Below, one piece after another: positions 17,187 through 26,323 of a stretch of DNA of 64,000 nt. The DNA is from Dehalococcoidia bacterium (GTDB taxonomy: Bacteria > Chloroflexota > Dehalococcoidia > Tepidiformales > Tepidiformaceae): NCBI GenBank assembly GCA_022824925.1, contig JAJDYW010000038.1, positions 51,112-115,111 of the forward strand, given 5' to 3'. Position 1 is the first letter of the stretch, and each line of letters starts with the position of its first letter. The position numbers were made by a program, and so were the translations under genes. The notes under the pieces are model-generated. The model was given only the letters and a program-made list of their open reading frames with translations, did no database searches and was not told the DNA's origin.

Positions 17187-17660
17187 TTCCTCCACCCGAA
17201 GGGTGTAGTACATGCCGCCCTCGTAGTGTCCGGCGATGTCGCAGTAGAGCACGTACTGGCCGGGCGGCAGGGTGAAGGTGCGCCCCGCGGACCCGCCGGG
17301 GAGCACCGTGTCGACCGTCCCCACCAGCTCGCCCGCCGCCTCCAGGTCCACGCGCCCCTTCGAGACCGGCAGGGCGGCGCCCTCCACGTCGGTGCGGACG
17401 ACGACGAAGGTGTGGCGGACGCCGTCGGCGTTGGAGAGTTCGAAGCGCAGGTCACCGCTCGGGACGGCGGGCAGCTCCCCGCCCGCCGCCGACCCCAGCC
17501 GCCACGCCCCCAGCACCTGCACGTTCCCCTCGGCGTCGATGACCCGCAGGTCGCCGTGGGGGTGGGAGTGCGCGTGGAACCCGACGATGGCGACCGTCAG
17601 CCCGACGGCCAGCACTAGCCCCACGAACACCGCTCGCCTGCGCGTCTGCGTGAACCGCAT
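17163..17660 (-). CDS. Membrane-anchored cupredoxin-like copper protein
   Basis: A 165-residue protein with a positively charged start (MRFTQTRRR), one hydrophobic signal-anchor helix (residues about 11-30) and an extracytoplasmic beta-sandwich. A type 1 copper site is suggested by RHTFVVV (His), then YCDIAGHYEGGMYY, giving Cys-x5-His and Met five residues later. That set resembles sulfocyanin, plastocyanin or nitrosocyanin-like electron carriers. Partner unknown. TACCAT (17667-17672) lies 6 nt before the ATG, so the transcript may be leaderless. The last codons and stop lie inside a dispersed repeat, so the C-terminal tail may be repeat-derived. Confidence 0.8.
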   Translation of the reverse strand: MRFTQTRRRAVFVGLVLAVGLTVAIVGFHAHSHPHGDLRVIDAEGNVQVLGAWRLGSAAGGELPAVPSGDLRFELSNADGVRHTFVVVRTDVEGAALPVSKGRVDLEAAGELVGTVDTVLPGGSAGRTFTLPPGQYVLYCDIAGHYEGGMYYTLRVEESASLARR

Positions 17661-17780
17661 AGGTCCATGGTAGCGCGGCCACGGGGCGGAGGCAGGCCTC
17701 CGGGGGATGCACCTTGGTGATCCCTCAAGGCCATACCACAGGGACTCCCGGAAGGTAGGGACCTTGGTAGTATGTAAGGT

Positions 17781-18011
17781 ATGAAGCTCAGTGTCAGCCT
17801 GCCGGACAAGGACGTGGCGTTCATCGACCGCTATATCGCCAAGCATGGGGAGGAGTCGCGGTCCGCGGTTATCCGCAAGGCTCTCGACGCGCTGCTCACC
17901 GATCAGCTCGTTGAAGAATACGTCGAGGCGTTCCGGGAGTGGGAGGCGAGCGGCGAAGACGAGGTCTGGGACGCGGCCGCGGGTGACGGCCTGGAAGACG
18001 AGCAGTGGTAA
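17781..18011 (+). CDS. Ribbon-helix-helix antitoxin (MazE/CopG type)
   Basis: A 76-residue protein with an N-terminal ribbon-helix-helix: KLSVSLPDKDVAFIDRYI, then SRSAVIRKALDAL. The acidic C-terminal half (EEYVEAFREWEASGEDEVWD) would wrap the toxin. TAGTAT (17768-17773) ends 7 nt before the ATG. The octamer ACCTTGGT occurs at 17711 and 17761 in the upstream region and could be an operator for this protein. It overlaps the toxin start by 7 nt. Confidence 0.85.
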   Translation: MKLSVSLPDKDVAFIDRYIAKHGEESRSAVIRKALDALLTDQLVEEYVEAFREWEASGEDEVWDAAAGDGLEDEQW

Positions 18012-18355
18012 GTCGCGGGGAGATTGTCTGGGCCGACTTTGGACCTCCGCGGGACTCCGAAGTGGCCAAGCGGCGTCCGGCCATCGTGGTCAGCGGTGAC
18101 CGAGTCAACACGGCTGTCGAGAGGGCCGGCGCCGGAGTCATCGTTCTCGCCCCTCTGACCAGCAACATCGAACGTGTCTTCCGCTTTCAAGTGCTCATCC
18201 CCGAAGAGCACACAGGCCTGCCCCGTGCGTCGAAAGCCCAGGTCGAGCAGATTCGCGCTCTCTCCGTGAGGCGCCTCGGGGCGACCATCGGCCACGTCCC
18301 CCCGGACCTTATGGCCGACATCGACGAAGCGATCCGCCTCCACCTCGACCTCTAG
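18005..18355 (+). CDS. MazF/PemK-family endoribonuclease toxin
   Basis: A 116-residue MazF-type toxin. SRGEIVWADFGPPRDSEVAK and RRPAIVVSGDRVN are the conserved first strands, VIVLAPLTSNI the central strand, and SKAQVEQIRALSVRRLG the C-terminal dimer segment. MazF cleaves single-stranded RNA at short sequences; the recognition site cannot be predicted here. The GTG start at 18005 overlaps the antitoxin stop, a translationally coupled order (antitoxin first), typical of mazEF. Confidence 0.9.
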   Translation: MVSRGEIVWADFGPPRDSEVAKRRPAIVVSGDRVNTAVERAGAGVIVLAPLTSNIERVFRFQVLIPEEHTGLPRASKAQVEQIRALSVRRLGATIGHVPPDLMADIDEAIRLHLDL

Positions 18356-18370
18356 CGTATCTTTTGACCC

Positions 18371-19342
18371 ATGGCTGGCATGAAGTTTGGCGTGGTCCTC
18401 CCCATGATCGGCTCGCTTGCGAGCACCGACGCGATCGATGCCGTGTGCGACAAGGCCGAGGAGGCGGGCATCGACTCGATCTGGGTCATCGATCACATCC
18501 TCCTCCCCTACAGCATCGGCGCGAAGTACCCCTATAACCTCACCGGCGAGTGGATGGCCGGGCAGGGCCCCTGGTGGGACGCCTTCTCCGTGCTGTCGTA
18601 CGCCGCCGCCCGCACCAGCACCGTCGAGCTGGGGAGCTGCGTCATCGTCCTGCCCTACCGCCACCCCGTTCACACCGCCAAGATCGTCGCCACCATCGAC
18701 CAGCTCTCTCGCGGGCGTGTGCAGTTCGGCATCGGTGTCGGCTGGATGAAGGACGAGTTCCAGAACCTGCAGCTCGACTCGTTCCACCACCGCGGCGCTC
18801 TCGTGAACGAGCAGATCGAGGTGTTCAAGGAGGTCTGGGCGAGCGACCCCGCCTCCTTCGACGGGCAGTACTACCGCTTCAACGAGGTGAGCGTCACCCC
18901 GAAGCCGTACCAGGACCCCCATCCCCCCATCCTCGTCGGCGGGAACACCGATGCCGCCCTCGAGCGCACGGCCGCCCTCTGCGACGGCTGGCTCGGGATC
19001 AGCCTGCGGCCGCACCAGCTCGCCGAGCACCGCGCCCGCCTGCTGCAACGCTGCGAAGCGCACGAACGTGACGGCACGGAGCTGCCGGTCGCGATGCTGC
19101 ACGGCATCACGCTCACCGACGACCCCGACCACCGCGCCACCCTCGCCGACCACGAGCGCGCCCAGAGCGTAACGGGCACGGTCGAGCAGGTCGTGGAGGA
19201 GCTGCGCGAGTTTGAGGAGGCGGGCCTCACGCACATCATCGGCTCCGCCCGGCGCTTCGGGCGGCCCGGCGGCGGCCTCGAAGCGGTCCTCGAGGGCATC
19301 GACACGCTCGCCAACGACATCATCCCCGCCGTCCGGGCGTAG
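18371..19342 (+). CDS. LLM class F420-dependent oxidoreductase (1)
   Basis: A 323-residue luciferase-like TIM-barrel flavin/F420 enzyme: MKFGVVLPMIGSL, GIDSIWVIDHILLP, LGSCVIVLPYRHPVHTAKI, then GRVQFGIGVGWMKDEFQNL and PPILVGGNTDAALERTAAL. Such proteins transfer hydride between F420H2 or FMNH2 and diverse substrates; substrate unknown. TATCTT (18358-18363) lies 7 nt before the ATG and no Shine-Dalgarno is seen, so it likely has its own leaderless transcript despite following mazF by 15 bp. Two relatives occur in this window (19954-20874, 26324-27274). Confidence 0.88.
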   Translation: MAGMKFGVVLPMIGSLASTDAIDAVCDKAEEAGIDSIWVIDHILLPYSIGAKYPYNLTGEWMAGQGPWWDAFSVLSYAAARTSTVELGSCVIVLPYRHPVHTAKIVATIDQLSRGRVQFGIGVGWMKDEFQNLQLDSFHHRGALVNEQIEVFKEVWASDPASFDGQYYRFNEVSVTPKPYQDPHPPILVGGNTDAALERTAALCDGWLGISLRPHQLAEHRARLLQRCEAHERDGTELPVAMLHGITLTDDPDHRATLADHERAQSVTGTVEQVVEELREFEEAGLTHIIGSARRFGRPGGGLEAVLEGIDTLANDIIPAVRA

Positions 19343-19359
19343 GCCCGACCGGCAAGGCA

Positions 19360-19854
19360 GTGGCCATTCCCGTCACGAGCGTCCTGGCAGCCCTGCTTCC
19401 CTCGCGTCTGTACCACTGGCTCGTCGTGCGCCTCGCGGGCCTTCCGCTGGCGCCCACCCGAAGGCTCGATCACTCTGTCGTGTTCCGGCACCCGCTGCGC
19501 CCGAGCGGCGATGACTACCTGCTCGTCCCCGACGACTACGCGCCCGGCATCATCGGTCTCCCGGAATCCACGGCCCGCTGCCTGCAGGAGGACATCTTGG
19601 AGTGGGTGGCCGGGAGCGGCTGGAGCTACGCCCTGGTCGTTGTGAACTTCGGCGCCTGGCAGGAGACCCCGTTCCTCCACGTCCACCTGATCAGGATCGG
19701 CGAACCCCGGACCGAGCTGTGGGATGTCCATCCGAACTGGCTCGTCGTCGAGCTGGAAGACGGCCAGCAGCCCTTCCGGGCAGGCCGAAGAGTGGTCCGT
19801 TACGACGTGCTCGAAGGCAAGGCCGCAGTCGCGACCGATATCCACCTGGACTGA
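19360..19854 (+). CDS. HIT-like protein with incomplete histidine triad
   Basis: A 164-residue protein of uncertain function. The stretch VVNFGAWQETPFLHVHLI closely resembles the HIT family strand N-x-G-x-x-x-Q-x-x-x-H-x-H-x-H, but the first triad position is Phe (FLHVH). An N-terminal hydrophobic helix (SVLAALLPSRLYHWLVV) precedes it. HIT proteins are nucleotide hydrolases or transferases; losing the first His may change activity. The start is GTG at 19360, 17 bp after the upstream luciferase-like gene, suggesting co-transcription. Assignment to HIT is from this motif only. Confidence 0.6.
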   Translation: MAIPVTSVLAALLPSRLYHWLVVRLAGLPLAPTRRLDHSVVFRHPLRPSGDDYLLVPDDYAPGIIGLPESTARCLQEDILEWVAGSGWSYALVVVNFGAWQETPFLHVHLIRIGEPRTELWDVHPNWLVVELEDGQQPFRAGRRVVRYDVLEGKAAVATDIHLD

Positions 19855-19861
19855 CTCAGCG

Positions 19862-19950
19862 AGCGAAGCGAGCGCTCTCCTCAGGGGGGACGGCAGTCCG
19901 CCGCTCTCCTCAGCGAAGCGCTCTCCTCAGCGGCGCGCCAGCGACGCGCT
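19862..19950. repeat. Dispersed repeat, copy B, with iterated CGCTCTCCT motif
   Basis: Intergenic sequence between convergent genes. Blocks 19899-19916 and 19926-19950 are identical to copy A at 17127-17186. The motif CGCTCTCCT occurs at 19873, 19903, 19919 and 19947. GAGCGAAGCGAGCGC at 19861 gives further short internal repetition. It may be a REP-like or small palindromic element. Confidence 0.7.
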
Positions 19951-19953
19951 CTC

Positions 19954-20874
19954 CTAGCGAGCGAAGCTCGCCAGCGCCTCCAGGTGCTCGTCGAAGTCGA
20001 AGACCGGGTGCAGGAGCATGTGCTCGGCGCCGATGTCCACGACCTCTTCGATGCGTTGGCGGATGTGCGACTCGGGGCCCCAGACTGCGACCGTGTTCGC
20101 CAGGTCGGCGGTGCCGTACGTGTGCGCGAACCACTCGCGCAGGCGGCCCTCGGCGCGGTCCCGGTTGTCGTCGATGGCCAGGTAGAGGCGCTTCGAGATG
20201 GCGAAGGTCGAGGGGTCGCGGTCCTGCTCCTCGAGCGCCTGCCGGAGGATGTCCACGTGCGTGCGGAAGTCGTCGATGCTCGACGAGCCTGGCCCCATCC
20301 AGGCGTCGCCGAGACGCACGGCCCGCCGCAGGGCGGGTTCGACGCGCCCACCGAACCAGACGGGCGGTCCCGGACGCTGGACCGGCTTCGGCTCCATGCG
20401 GATGTCCTTCAGCTGGAAGAACTCGCCCTCGTACGTCGCCGTGCGCTCCGACCAGAGCGCCCGCATCACCGCCAGCGACTCCGTGAGGCGCTTCACCCGC
20501 CGCCCCGAGGGGATGCCGAACGCCGCATCGTGGGGCGGGTTGTCGTTGCCGATGCCGAACCCGGCGTCGACGCGGCCGCCGCTGAGGACGTCGAGCGTGG
20601 CCAGATCCTTCGCGAGCTGCACGGGGTTGTGCTGGGGCAGCACGAAGACGGCAGTCCCCAGCCGCACCCGCGAGGTGATCGCGGCCACGTAGGAGAGCAG
20701 GCTCACCGGTTCGAGGTTGCGGCTGCCGCCCAGCACCTGGTCGAGCGTCCAGAGGCTCTGGAAGCCGGCCTCCTCGGCCTTCCGCGCGACGCGCCCGATG
20801 GCCTCCACGTCGACCGGCTCGGTCGGCGATACCTGCGGCAGCGCGAAACCAAAGGGGATCTTCTCCGAAGCCAT
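19954..20874 (-). CDS. LLM class F420-dependent oxidoreductase (2)
   Basis: A 306-residue luciferase-like enzyme: IPFGFALPQVSPTEPVDVEA, FQSLWTLDQVLGGSRN, LGTAVFVLPQHNPVQLAKDL, GRVDAGFGIGNDNPPHDAAF and PPVWFGGRVEPALRRAVRL. The ATG at 20874 has GGAG at good spacing on the minus strand; an upstream extension to 20937 lacks support. Divergent from a DinB gene. The paired family members on either side of the repeat are not close copies of each other. Substrate unknown. Confidence 0.87.
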   Translation of the reverse strand: MASEKIPFGFALPQVSPTEPVDVEAIGRVARKAEEAGFQSLWTLDQVLGGSRNLEPVSLLSYVAAITSRVRLGTAVFVLPQHNPVQLAKDLATLDVLSGGRVDAGFGIGNDNPPHDAAFGIPSGRRVKRLTESLAVMRALWSERTATYEGEFFQLKDIRMEPKPVQRPGPPVWFGGRVEPALRRAVRLGDAWMGPGSSSIDDFRTHVDILRQALEEQDRDPSTFAISKRLYLAIDDNRDRAEGRLREWFAHTYGTADLANTVAVWGPESHIRQRIEEVVDIGAEHMLLHPVFDFDEHLEALASFAR

Positions 20875-20963
20875 GCGGCACTCCTTCACGACCGGGCGAG
20901 GTCGCCGCAGGATACCGGCCCCCGGTGCGACCGGCATCGCGCGAGGCCAGTAGAATCGCGCTC

Positions 20964-21467
20964 GTGGTTACGCCGAGTGGCCTTCGCGAGCTGTACGACC
21001 ACCACGCGTGGTCGATGGGGACCTTGCTGGTGCACGCCGCCGAGGTTTCCCAGGAGCAGGCCGACGCCATGCCCTGGAAGGGCGTCGCGAGCCTGCAGGA
21101 CACGCTCATGCACATCGTCACGTCGGAGCGGTACTGGCTCTCGAACTGGCGGGGGGAGGAACGGCCCCATTTCGACTGGCCCGAGCAGATCGACGAAGTG
21201 GCGGGGCACTGGATAGCGCTCCAGGCGGAGACCCGCGCCTTCCTGGCGAGCCTGGAGGACGACAACCTCGGGCGGATGCTCACCCTCCGCCAGCCCATCG
21301 GCGGCGGCCGCGAGACGCTGGCGGCGGGGATCATGCATGTGCTCCTGCACGGCGCCCAGCACCGCGCCGAGGCGGCGGTGCTCTTATCGGACTTCGGCCG
21401 CTCCCCCGGCGAGCTCGACTACATCGATTTCCTCGAACACCGCGAGGCCCTGCTCCGCCCCCGCTAG
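20964..21467 (+). CDS. DinB/YfiT family protein (1)
   Basis: A 167-residue four-helix protein. LRELYDHHAWSMGTLLVHAA and the SLQDTLMHIVTSERYWLSNW helix carry the first metal His, and AAGIMHVLLHGAQHRAEAA the other two. The DinB fold binds Ni/Zn and is used in thiol-dependent S-transferases and DNA-damage-inducible proteins of unclear role. Start is GTG at 20964, with TAGAAT (20951-20956) 7 nt before it and no ribosome binding site, a leaderless-type arrangement. An in-frame extension to 20925 is rejected because it overlaps this promoter. Confidence 0.83.
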   Translation: MVTPSGLRELYDHHAWSMGTLLVHAAEVSQEQADAMPWKGVASLQDTLMHIVTSERYWLSNWRGEERPHFDWPEQIDEVAGHWIALQAETRAFLASLEDDNLGRMLTLRQPIGGGRETLAAGIMHVLLHGAQHRAEAAVLLSDFGRSPGELDYIDFLEHREALLRPR

Positions 21468-21513
21468 CCGCGCCCTCCGGCAGCGGCCCCGCCGCTCTCC
21501 TACAATCCCGCGC

Positions 21514-22074
21514 ATGGACGCGAACGAGACCGCCGACTACGTCGAGCTGATGCAGCTCCCCATCCGCTACGGGCACGCGCTCGACATGCTCGGCCGCGCT
21601 CGCAACCGCGGCGACGACGCTCTCTACGAGCGCGGCCAGGTCATCCTGCGCGACACCTTCGCCGAGGACTTTATCTTCGAGGAGCTCAGCGGCGACCCCG
21701 TGAACGTCCACGGGGCGGACGGCTGGGCGGAGTTCTGCGCGAGTGCGCTCGGGACCTCGGGCGGCACGCAGCACCTGATCGCGCCCCCGCTCGTGCTCAT
21801 CGACGAACCGCCCGTCGAGCGAGACGGCGTGCGTCTCGGGGGGCGGGCGACGCTCCGCAGCTACGTGCAGGCGAGCCACACGCGCCCGCCCGCGGGCGAG
21901 GAACTGCCGCCGGACACCACGGACTCGACGCCCACGCTCCCCTCGGGCACGAACATGGTCGTGCACGGGACATACGAGGACGAGTGCGTGCGCGAGCCCG
22001 GCGGATGGCGCATCCGCCGGCGCTCGCTGCTGTACACGCACGTTGAGTCGCGCGCGTTCGACTCCGGGCGCTAG
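21514..22074 (+). CDS. SnoaL/NTF2-like domain protein
   Basis: A 186-residue protein with the NTF2-like pattern: VELMQLPIRYGHALDMLGR helix, a drop-in of FAEDFIFEELSGDPVNVHG, and a final sheet VHGTYEDECVREPGGWRIRRRSLLYT. The fold forms a small hydrophobic cone used by ketosteroid isomerases, polyketide cyclases, dehydratases and binding proteins. The function here is not known. TACAAT (21501-21506) lies 7 nt before the ATG with no Shine-Dalgarno. It converges on the molybdenum hydroxylase operon, leaving 3 bp between the stops. Confidence 0.78.
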   Translation: MDANETADYVELMQLPIRYGHALDMLGRARNRGDDALYERGQVILRDTFAEDFIFEELSGDPVNVHGADGWAEFCASALGTSGGTQHLIAPPLVLIDEPPVERDGVRLGGRATLRSYVQASHTRPPAGEELPPDTTDSTPTLPSGTNMVVHGTYEDECVREPGGWRIRRRSLLYTHVESRAFDSGR

Positions 22075-22077
22075 CCG

Positions 22078-22932
22078 CTAGCCCCTCCCGGCTGCCGCCT
22101 CGATCGCGCGCCGTGCGAACACGGCGGTCATCGCCCGCCGGTAGCCCTCGCTGCCGTGCAGGTCCTCGTTGACGAATTCGAGCCCGTCGCCCGCGCCGGC
22201 GGCGGCCGAGGCCGCGCCGTCGGGGAGCGAGGCGCCCGCGAGGGCGTCCTCGACGCCGCCGAGGCGCTGCGCGTGGCTCGAGGCGCCCGTTACGGCGACG
22301 CGCGCCGAGGAGCACGAGCCGCCGTCGAGCGTGAGGGCCGCGGCCACGCCCACGAGCGCGAACTTGGAGGCGCGCTGCTCGAGCTTGGCGTAGGCCGCGC
22401 TGCGGCAGGGCGCGAAGCAGACGCCCGTCACGATCTCGCCCTCCTCCAGGTCCACCGTGAGGATGTCCTGGAAGAAGTCCTCGGCGGCGACCTGGCGGTC
22501 GCCGTTGGGGCCGAGGATGGCGATGGTGGCGTCGAGCGCGACCATGACGGCGGGCAGGTCCGCGCCCGGGTCGGCGTGCGCGAGGCTGCCGCCGATCGTG
22601 CCGCGGTTGCGCACCTGGGCGTCGCCGATGGCGGCGGCCGTCTCGGCCACGATCGGAGCCTGGGCGCGGAGCAGCTCGGAGGCGGCGATCTCGGCGTGGG
22701 TCATGGCCGCGCCGATGGCGATGTCGCCGTCGTCCTGCTCCTCGATGCCGCGCAGCTCGTCGAGCCCGCCGATGTCGATGAGCAGGCCGGGCTCGGCCAG
22801 GCGCTGCTTCATCATGGGGATGAGGCTGTGGCCGCCCGCGAGGAGCTTCGCCTCCGGGCCGCCTTCCTGCAGGAGCGCCAGCGCCTCCGCGACGCTCGTG
22901 GCTCGCCGGTAATCGAACGCGGTGGGAATCAC
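22078..22932 (-). CDS. coxM: Molybdenum hydroxylase FAD-binding (medium) subunit, CoxM-like
   Basis: A 284-residue FAD subunit of the xanthine oxidase family: AFDYRRATSVAEALALL, the FAD motif LLAGGHSLIPMMKQRLA, the second FAD motif RNRGTIGGSLAHADPGADLPA, and the C-terminal CO-dehydrogenase flavoprotein domain. It passes electrons from the iron-sulfur subunit to the acceptor. Start is GTG at 22932, overlapping the large subunit stop by 4 nt. It is third in the order coxS-coxL-coxM, which differs from the coxMSL order of carboxidotrophs. Confidence 0.9.
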   Translation of the reverse strand: MIPTAFDYRRATSVAEALALLQEGGPEAKLLAGGHSLIPMMKQRLAEPGLLIDIGGLDELRGIEEQDDGDIAIGAAMTHAEIAASELLRAQAPIVAETAAAIGDAQVRNRGTIGGSLAHADPGADLPAVMVALDATIAILGPNGDRQVAAEDFFQDILTVDLEEGEIVTGVCFAPCRSAAYAKLEQRASKFALVGVAAALTLDGGSCSSARVAVTGASSHAQRLGGVEDALAGASLPDGAASAAAGAGDGLEFVNEDLHGSEGYRRAMTAVFARRAIEAAAGRG

Positions 22933-25315
22933 GACTGGCCTCCGTTCTCCTGGATCAGCCGCCACACCCGCTCGGGGCGGAGGGGCATCTCGATGTGCGT
23001 CACGCCGAAGGGCGAGAGCGCGTCCACGGCGGCGTTTACCACGCACGGCGTCGAGCCGATGGTGCCCGCCTCGCCGACGCCCTTCGCGCCCAGCGGGTTG
23101 ATGGGCGTTGTCGTGACCGTGCGGTCGAGCTCGAAGGTCGGCAAGTCGGCCGCGCGAGGCATCACGTAGTCCATGAAGCTCGCGGTGACGGGCTGGCCAT
23201 CCTCGTCGTAGACGACCTCCTCGAACATCGCCTGGCCAATGCCCTGCGCGAGTCCGCCGTGCACCTGTCCCTCGACGATGAGGGGGTTGATGACGTTGCC
23301 GCAATCGTCGACCGCGATCAGCTTGAGCAGCTTCGTCTCGCCCGTCTCCCGGTCCATCTCGACCATCGAGATGTGGCAGCCGAACGGGTAGGTGTTGTTC
23401 TCCGGCTCGAAGAACGCCTCCTCGGAGATGCCCGGCTCCATGCCCGGCGGGAGCGGCACCGGCACGTAGGCGAAGTCGGCGACTTCGGCGAAGGTCTTGC
23501 TCACCTCGGGCGCGCCTTCGACCTGGATGCGCCCGTCTTCGAACACAAGGTCCTCGGGGCTCACCTCCTGGTCGGTCATCAGCGCCGCTGCGAACTGCTT
23601 CATCTTGTCGCCGGCCTTGCCAGCCGCCGAGATGAGCGCGGCCCCGCCGACCGCCTGCGAGCGGCTGCCGAAGGTGCCGATGCCCTGCTTCACCACGCTC
23701 GTATCGCCGTGGAGGATGGTGATGTCCTCCAGCGGGATGGAGAAGTGGTCCGCCAGCATCTGGGCGAAGGTCGTCTCGTTGCCCTGGCCGTGCGGCGAGG
23801 CGCCGGTCGTGGCCGTCACCTTGCCCCCGCGCTCGACGGTCACGCCCGAGTGCTCCCAGCCGCCCGTGGGGACGACCGCGGAGGGCCCGAGTCCGCAGAC
23901 CTCAACGTAGAACGCCAGGCCCACGCCCACGATGCGGCCCTCGGCGCGGGCCGCGTCGCGCTCGGCGAGCAGCCCCTGCCAGTCGGCCACCTCGAGGGCC
24001 TTGTCGAGACAGGGCTCGTAGTTGCCCGAGTCGTAGACGAGTCCACCCTGCGTCGCGAAGGGGAACTCGTCCGCCGGGACGAAGTTCTTGCGCCGGATCT
24101 CGCCGGGGTCCATGTCCAGCTCGCGCGCCAGCATGTCCACCGCGCGCTCGAGGAAATAGAGACCCTCGGGCCGCCCGGCGCCGCGGTAGGCATCGGTCGG
24201 CGTCTTGTTCGTGAAGACCTCCGTCAGCTCGTGCCGGACGACGGGGAGGCGGTAGACGCCGTTCATCATCAGGCCCGTGAGCGTGGGGATCATCGCGGTC
24301 AGGAGCACCTCGTAGGCGCCGATGTCGGCGATGATGCGTGCCTTCAGGCCGGTGATCGTGCCGTCGCTCTTGGCGGCCAGGTCGATGTAGCCGAGCAGGT
24401 CGCGGCCGTGCGTCGTGGTCAGGAACGCTTCGGTGCGGTCCTCGATCCACTTGACCGGCGCCTTCACCAGCCGCGAGAGGGCGGCGGCGGCGTACTCCTC
24501 GCCGTAGATGTTGATCTTGCAGCCGAAGCCACCCCCGACCTCGGGCGCGACGGCGCGCACCTGGTGCTCGCCCAGGCCCATCAGCGCCGCCACCAGGGTG
24601 CGCAGAATGTGGGGGTTCTGGGTCGCGCTCCAGACCGTCAGGTACTCGCGGCCCGGCTCGTAGTGGGCGACCACGCCGCGGGGCTCCATCGCGTTCGGCG
24701 CCAGCCGCTGGTTGAGCATGCGCTGGGTGACGACGACGTCCGCCTCCGCGAAGGCCGCATCGACGGCGCTGTCGTCCTCGGGCTGGGCGGTCTCGGGATT
24801 CACGCCCGTGCCGCCCCAGTAGCTCTCGACCGCGATGTTGCGCTCGAACCCCTCGTGCAGGGTGGTGGAGCCGGGCTCCATCGCCGCCTCGGGGTCGACG
24901 ACGGCGGGAAGCTCCTCGTACTCGACCTCGATGGCGTCGGCCGCGTCGCGCGCGAGGTAGCGGTCCTCGGCCACGACGACGGCCACGGGCTCGCCCACGT
25001 AGCGGACGCGGTCGGTGGCGACGGAGTAGTGGTCGGGAGCGGGGAAGGGCGTGCCGATGGGCATGGGGCCGAGGTGCTCGGCCAGCTCCGCGCCCGTGAT
25101 GACGAGCTCGACGCCCTCCATCGCCTCGGCCGCGCTCGTGTCGATGCTCTGGATGATGCCGTGGGCGATGTCGCTGCGCTTGAAGGCGAGGTGGAGCATG
25201 CCCGGCAGCTTGATGTCGTCGACGTAGGTCGCCTGCCCCTGGATGAGGCGCGGGTCCTCACGGCGCTTCACGCGCTCGCCGATGAGCTTGGGGAGAACGG
25301 GGCCGTCCACGGTCG

Positions 25316-25319
<4 letters not shown>
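22929..25319 (-). CDS. coxL: Molybdenum hydroxylase large subunit, form II CoxL-like
   Basis: A 796-residue molybdopterin-binding subunit. The active-site loop at residues 377-383 reads AYRGAGR, the form II signature, rather than AYxCSFR of genuine form I CO dehydrogenase. Other family motifs are [14 protein letters not shown] and a C-terminal [10 protein letters not shown] with the catalytic Glu. Form II enzymes oxidise aldehydes, heterocycles or purines, and CO oxidation is doubtful. The ATG at 25319 overlaps the coxS stop by 4 nt. No xdhC or coxD/E/F maturation genes lie within the window. Confidence 0.92.
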
Positions 25320-25795
<476 letters not shown>

Positions 25796-25834
25796 CGCGA
25801 CCTCCTTGTCGCCCTCGTAGTCGCTGGCGCCGCC

Positions 25835-26281
25835 TCAGGCGGCTCGATCGTCTACCTGCTGTTCGATGGACTTGAAGAACTGCCCGATGAGAAGCCGCGC
25901 GACCCCGCCGAGCAATCGCCCGCCGAGGCGCGCGATCGTGCCCCGCGCCTTGACGTCGGCGCGGTAGTGCATGGTCGTGCCCCCACTCGCCTCGGCGAGC
26001 TCGACGACGGCGTCGGCGCGCACCCCGCCCGGCTTTCCCGACCCGTCGATGCGGAGCCGGTAGGACTCGGGCGGAGCCTGCTCGAGTACCTCGACGCGGC
26101 CCGTGTAGGTGCCCCGCACCGAAGCGATGCCGACGCGCATGGTCGACTCGTAGGTCTCGGGCGCGATCTCTTCGAAGCGTTCCACGCCGGGGAGTGCGCC
26201 GGAGAGCACGTCGGGATCGAGGAGCAGCTCGTAGAGCAGCTCCCGCGGCCCCTGGAACTCGTGCTCGCCCTTGATCTCCAC
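25835..26281 (-). CDS. coxG: CoxG-like SRPBCC protein
   Basis: A 148-residue START/SRPBCC-fold protein opening EIKGEHEFQGPRELLYELL, with LLDPDVLSGALPGVERFEEI, and a C-terminal amphipathic segment (RLGGRLLGGVARLLIGQFF) that could contact the membrane. Family knowledge: CoxG recruits CO dehydrogenase or related hydroxylases to the membrane or quinone. It precedes coxS by 39 bp on the same strand, supporting a role with this enzyme. Start is GTG at 26281. Confidence 0.85.
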   Translation of the reverse strand: MEIKGEHEFQGPRELLYELLLDPDVLSGALPGVERFEEIAPETYESTMRVGIASVRGTYTGRVEVLEQAPPESYRLRIDGSGKPGGVRADAVVELAEASGGTTMHYRADVKARGTIARLGGRLLGGVARLLIGQFFKSIEQQVDDRAA

Positions 26282-26323
26282 GCTCGCCCCAGTCGTGCAA
26301 CGGCGCCGATCACCGTCTCGGAA

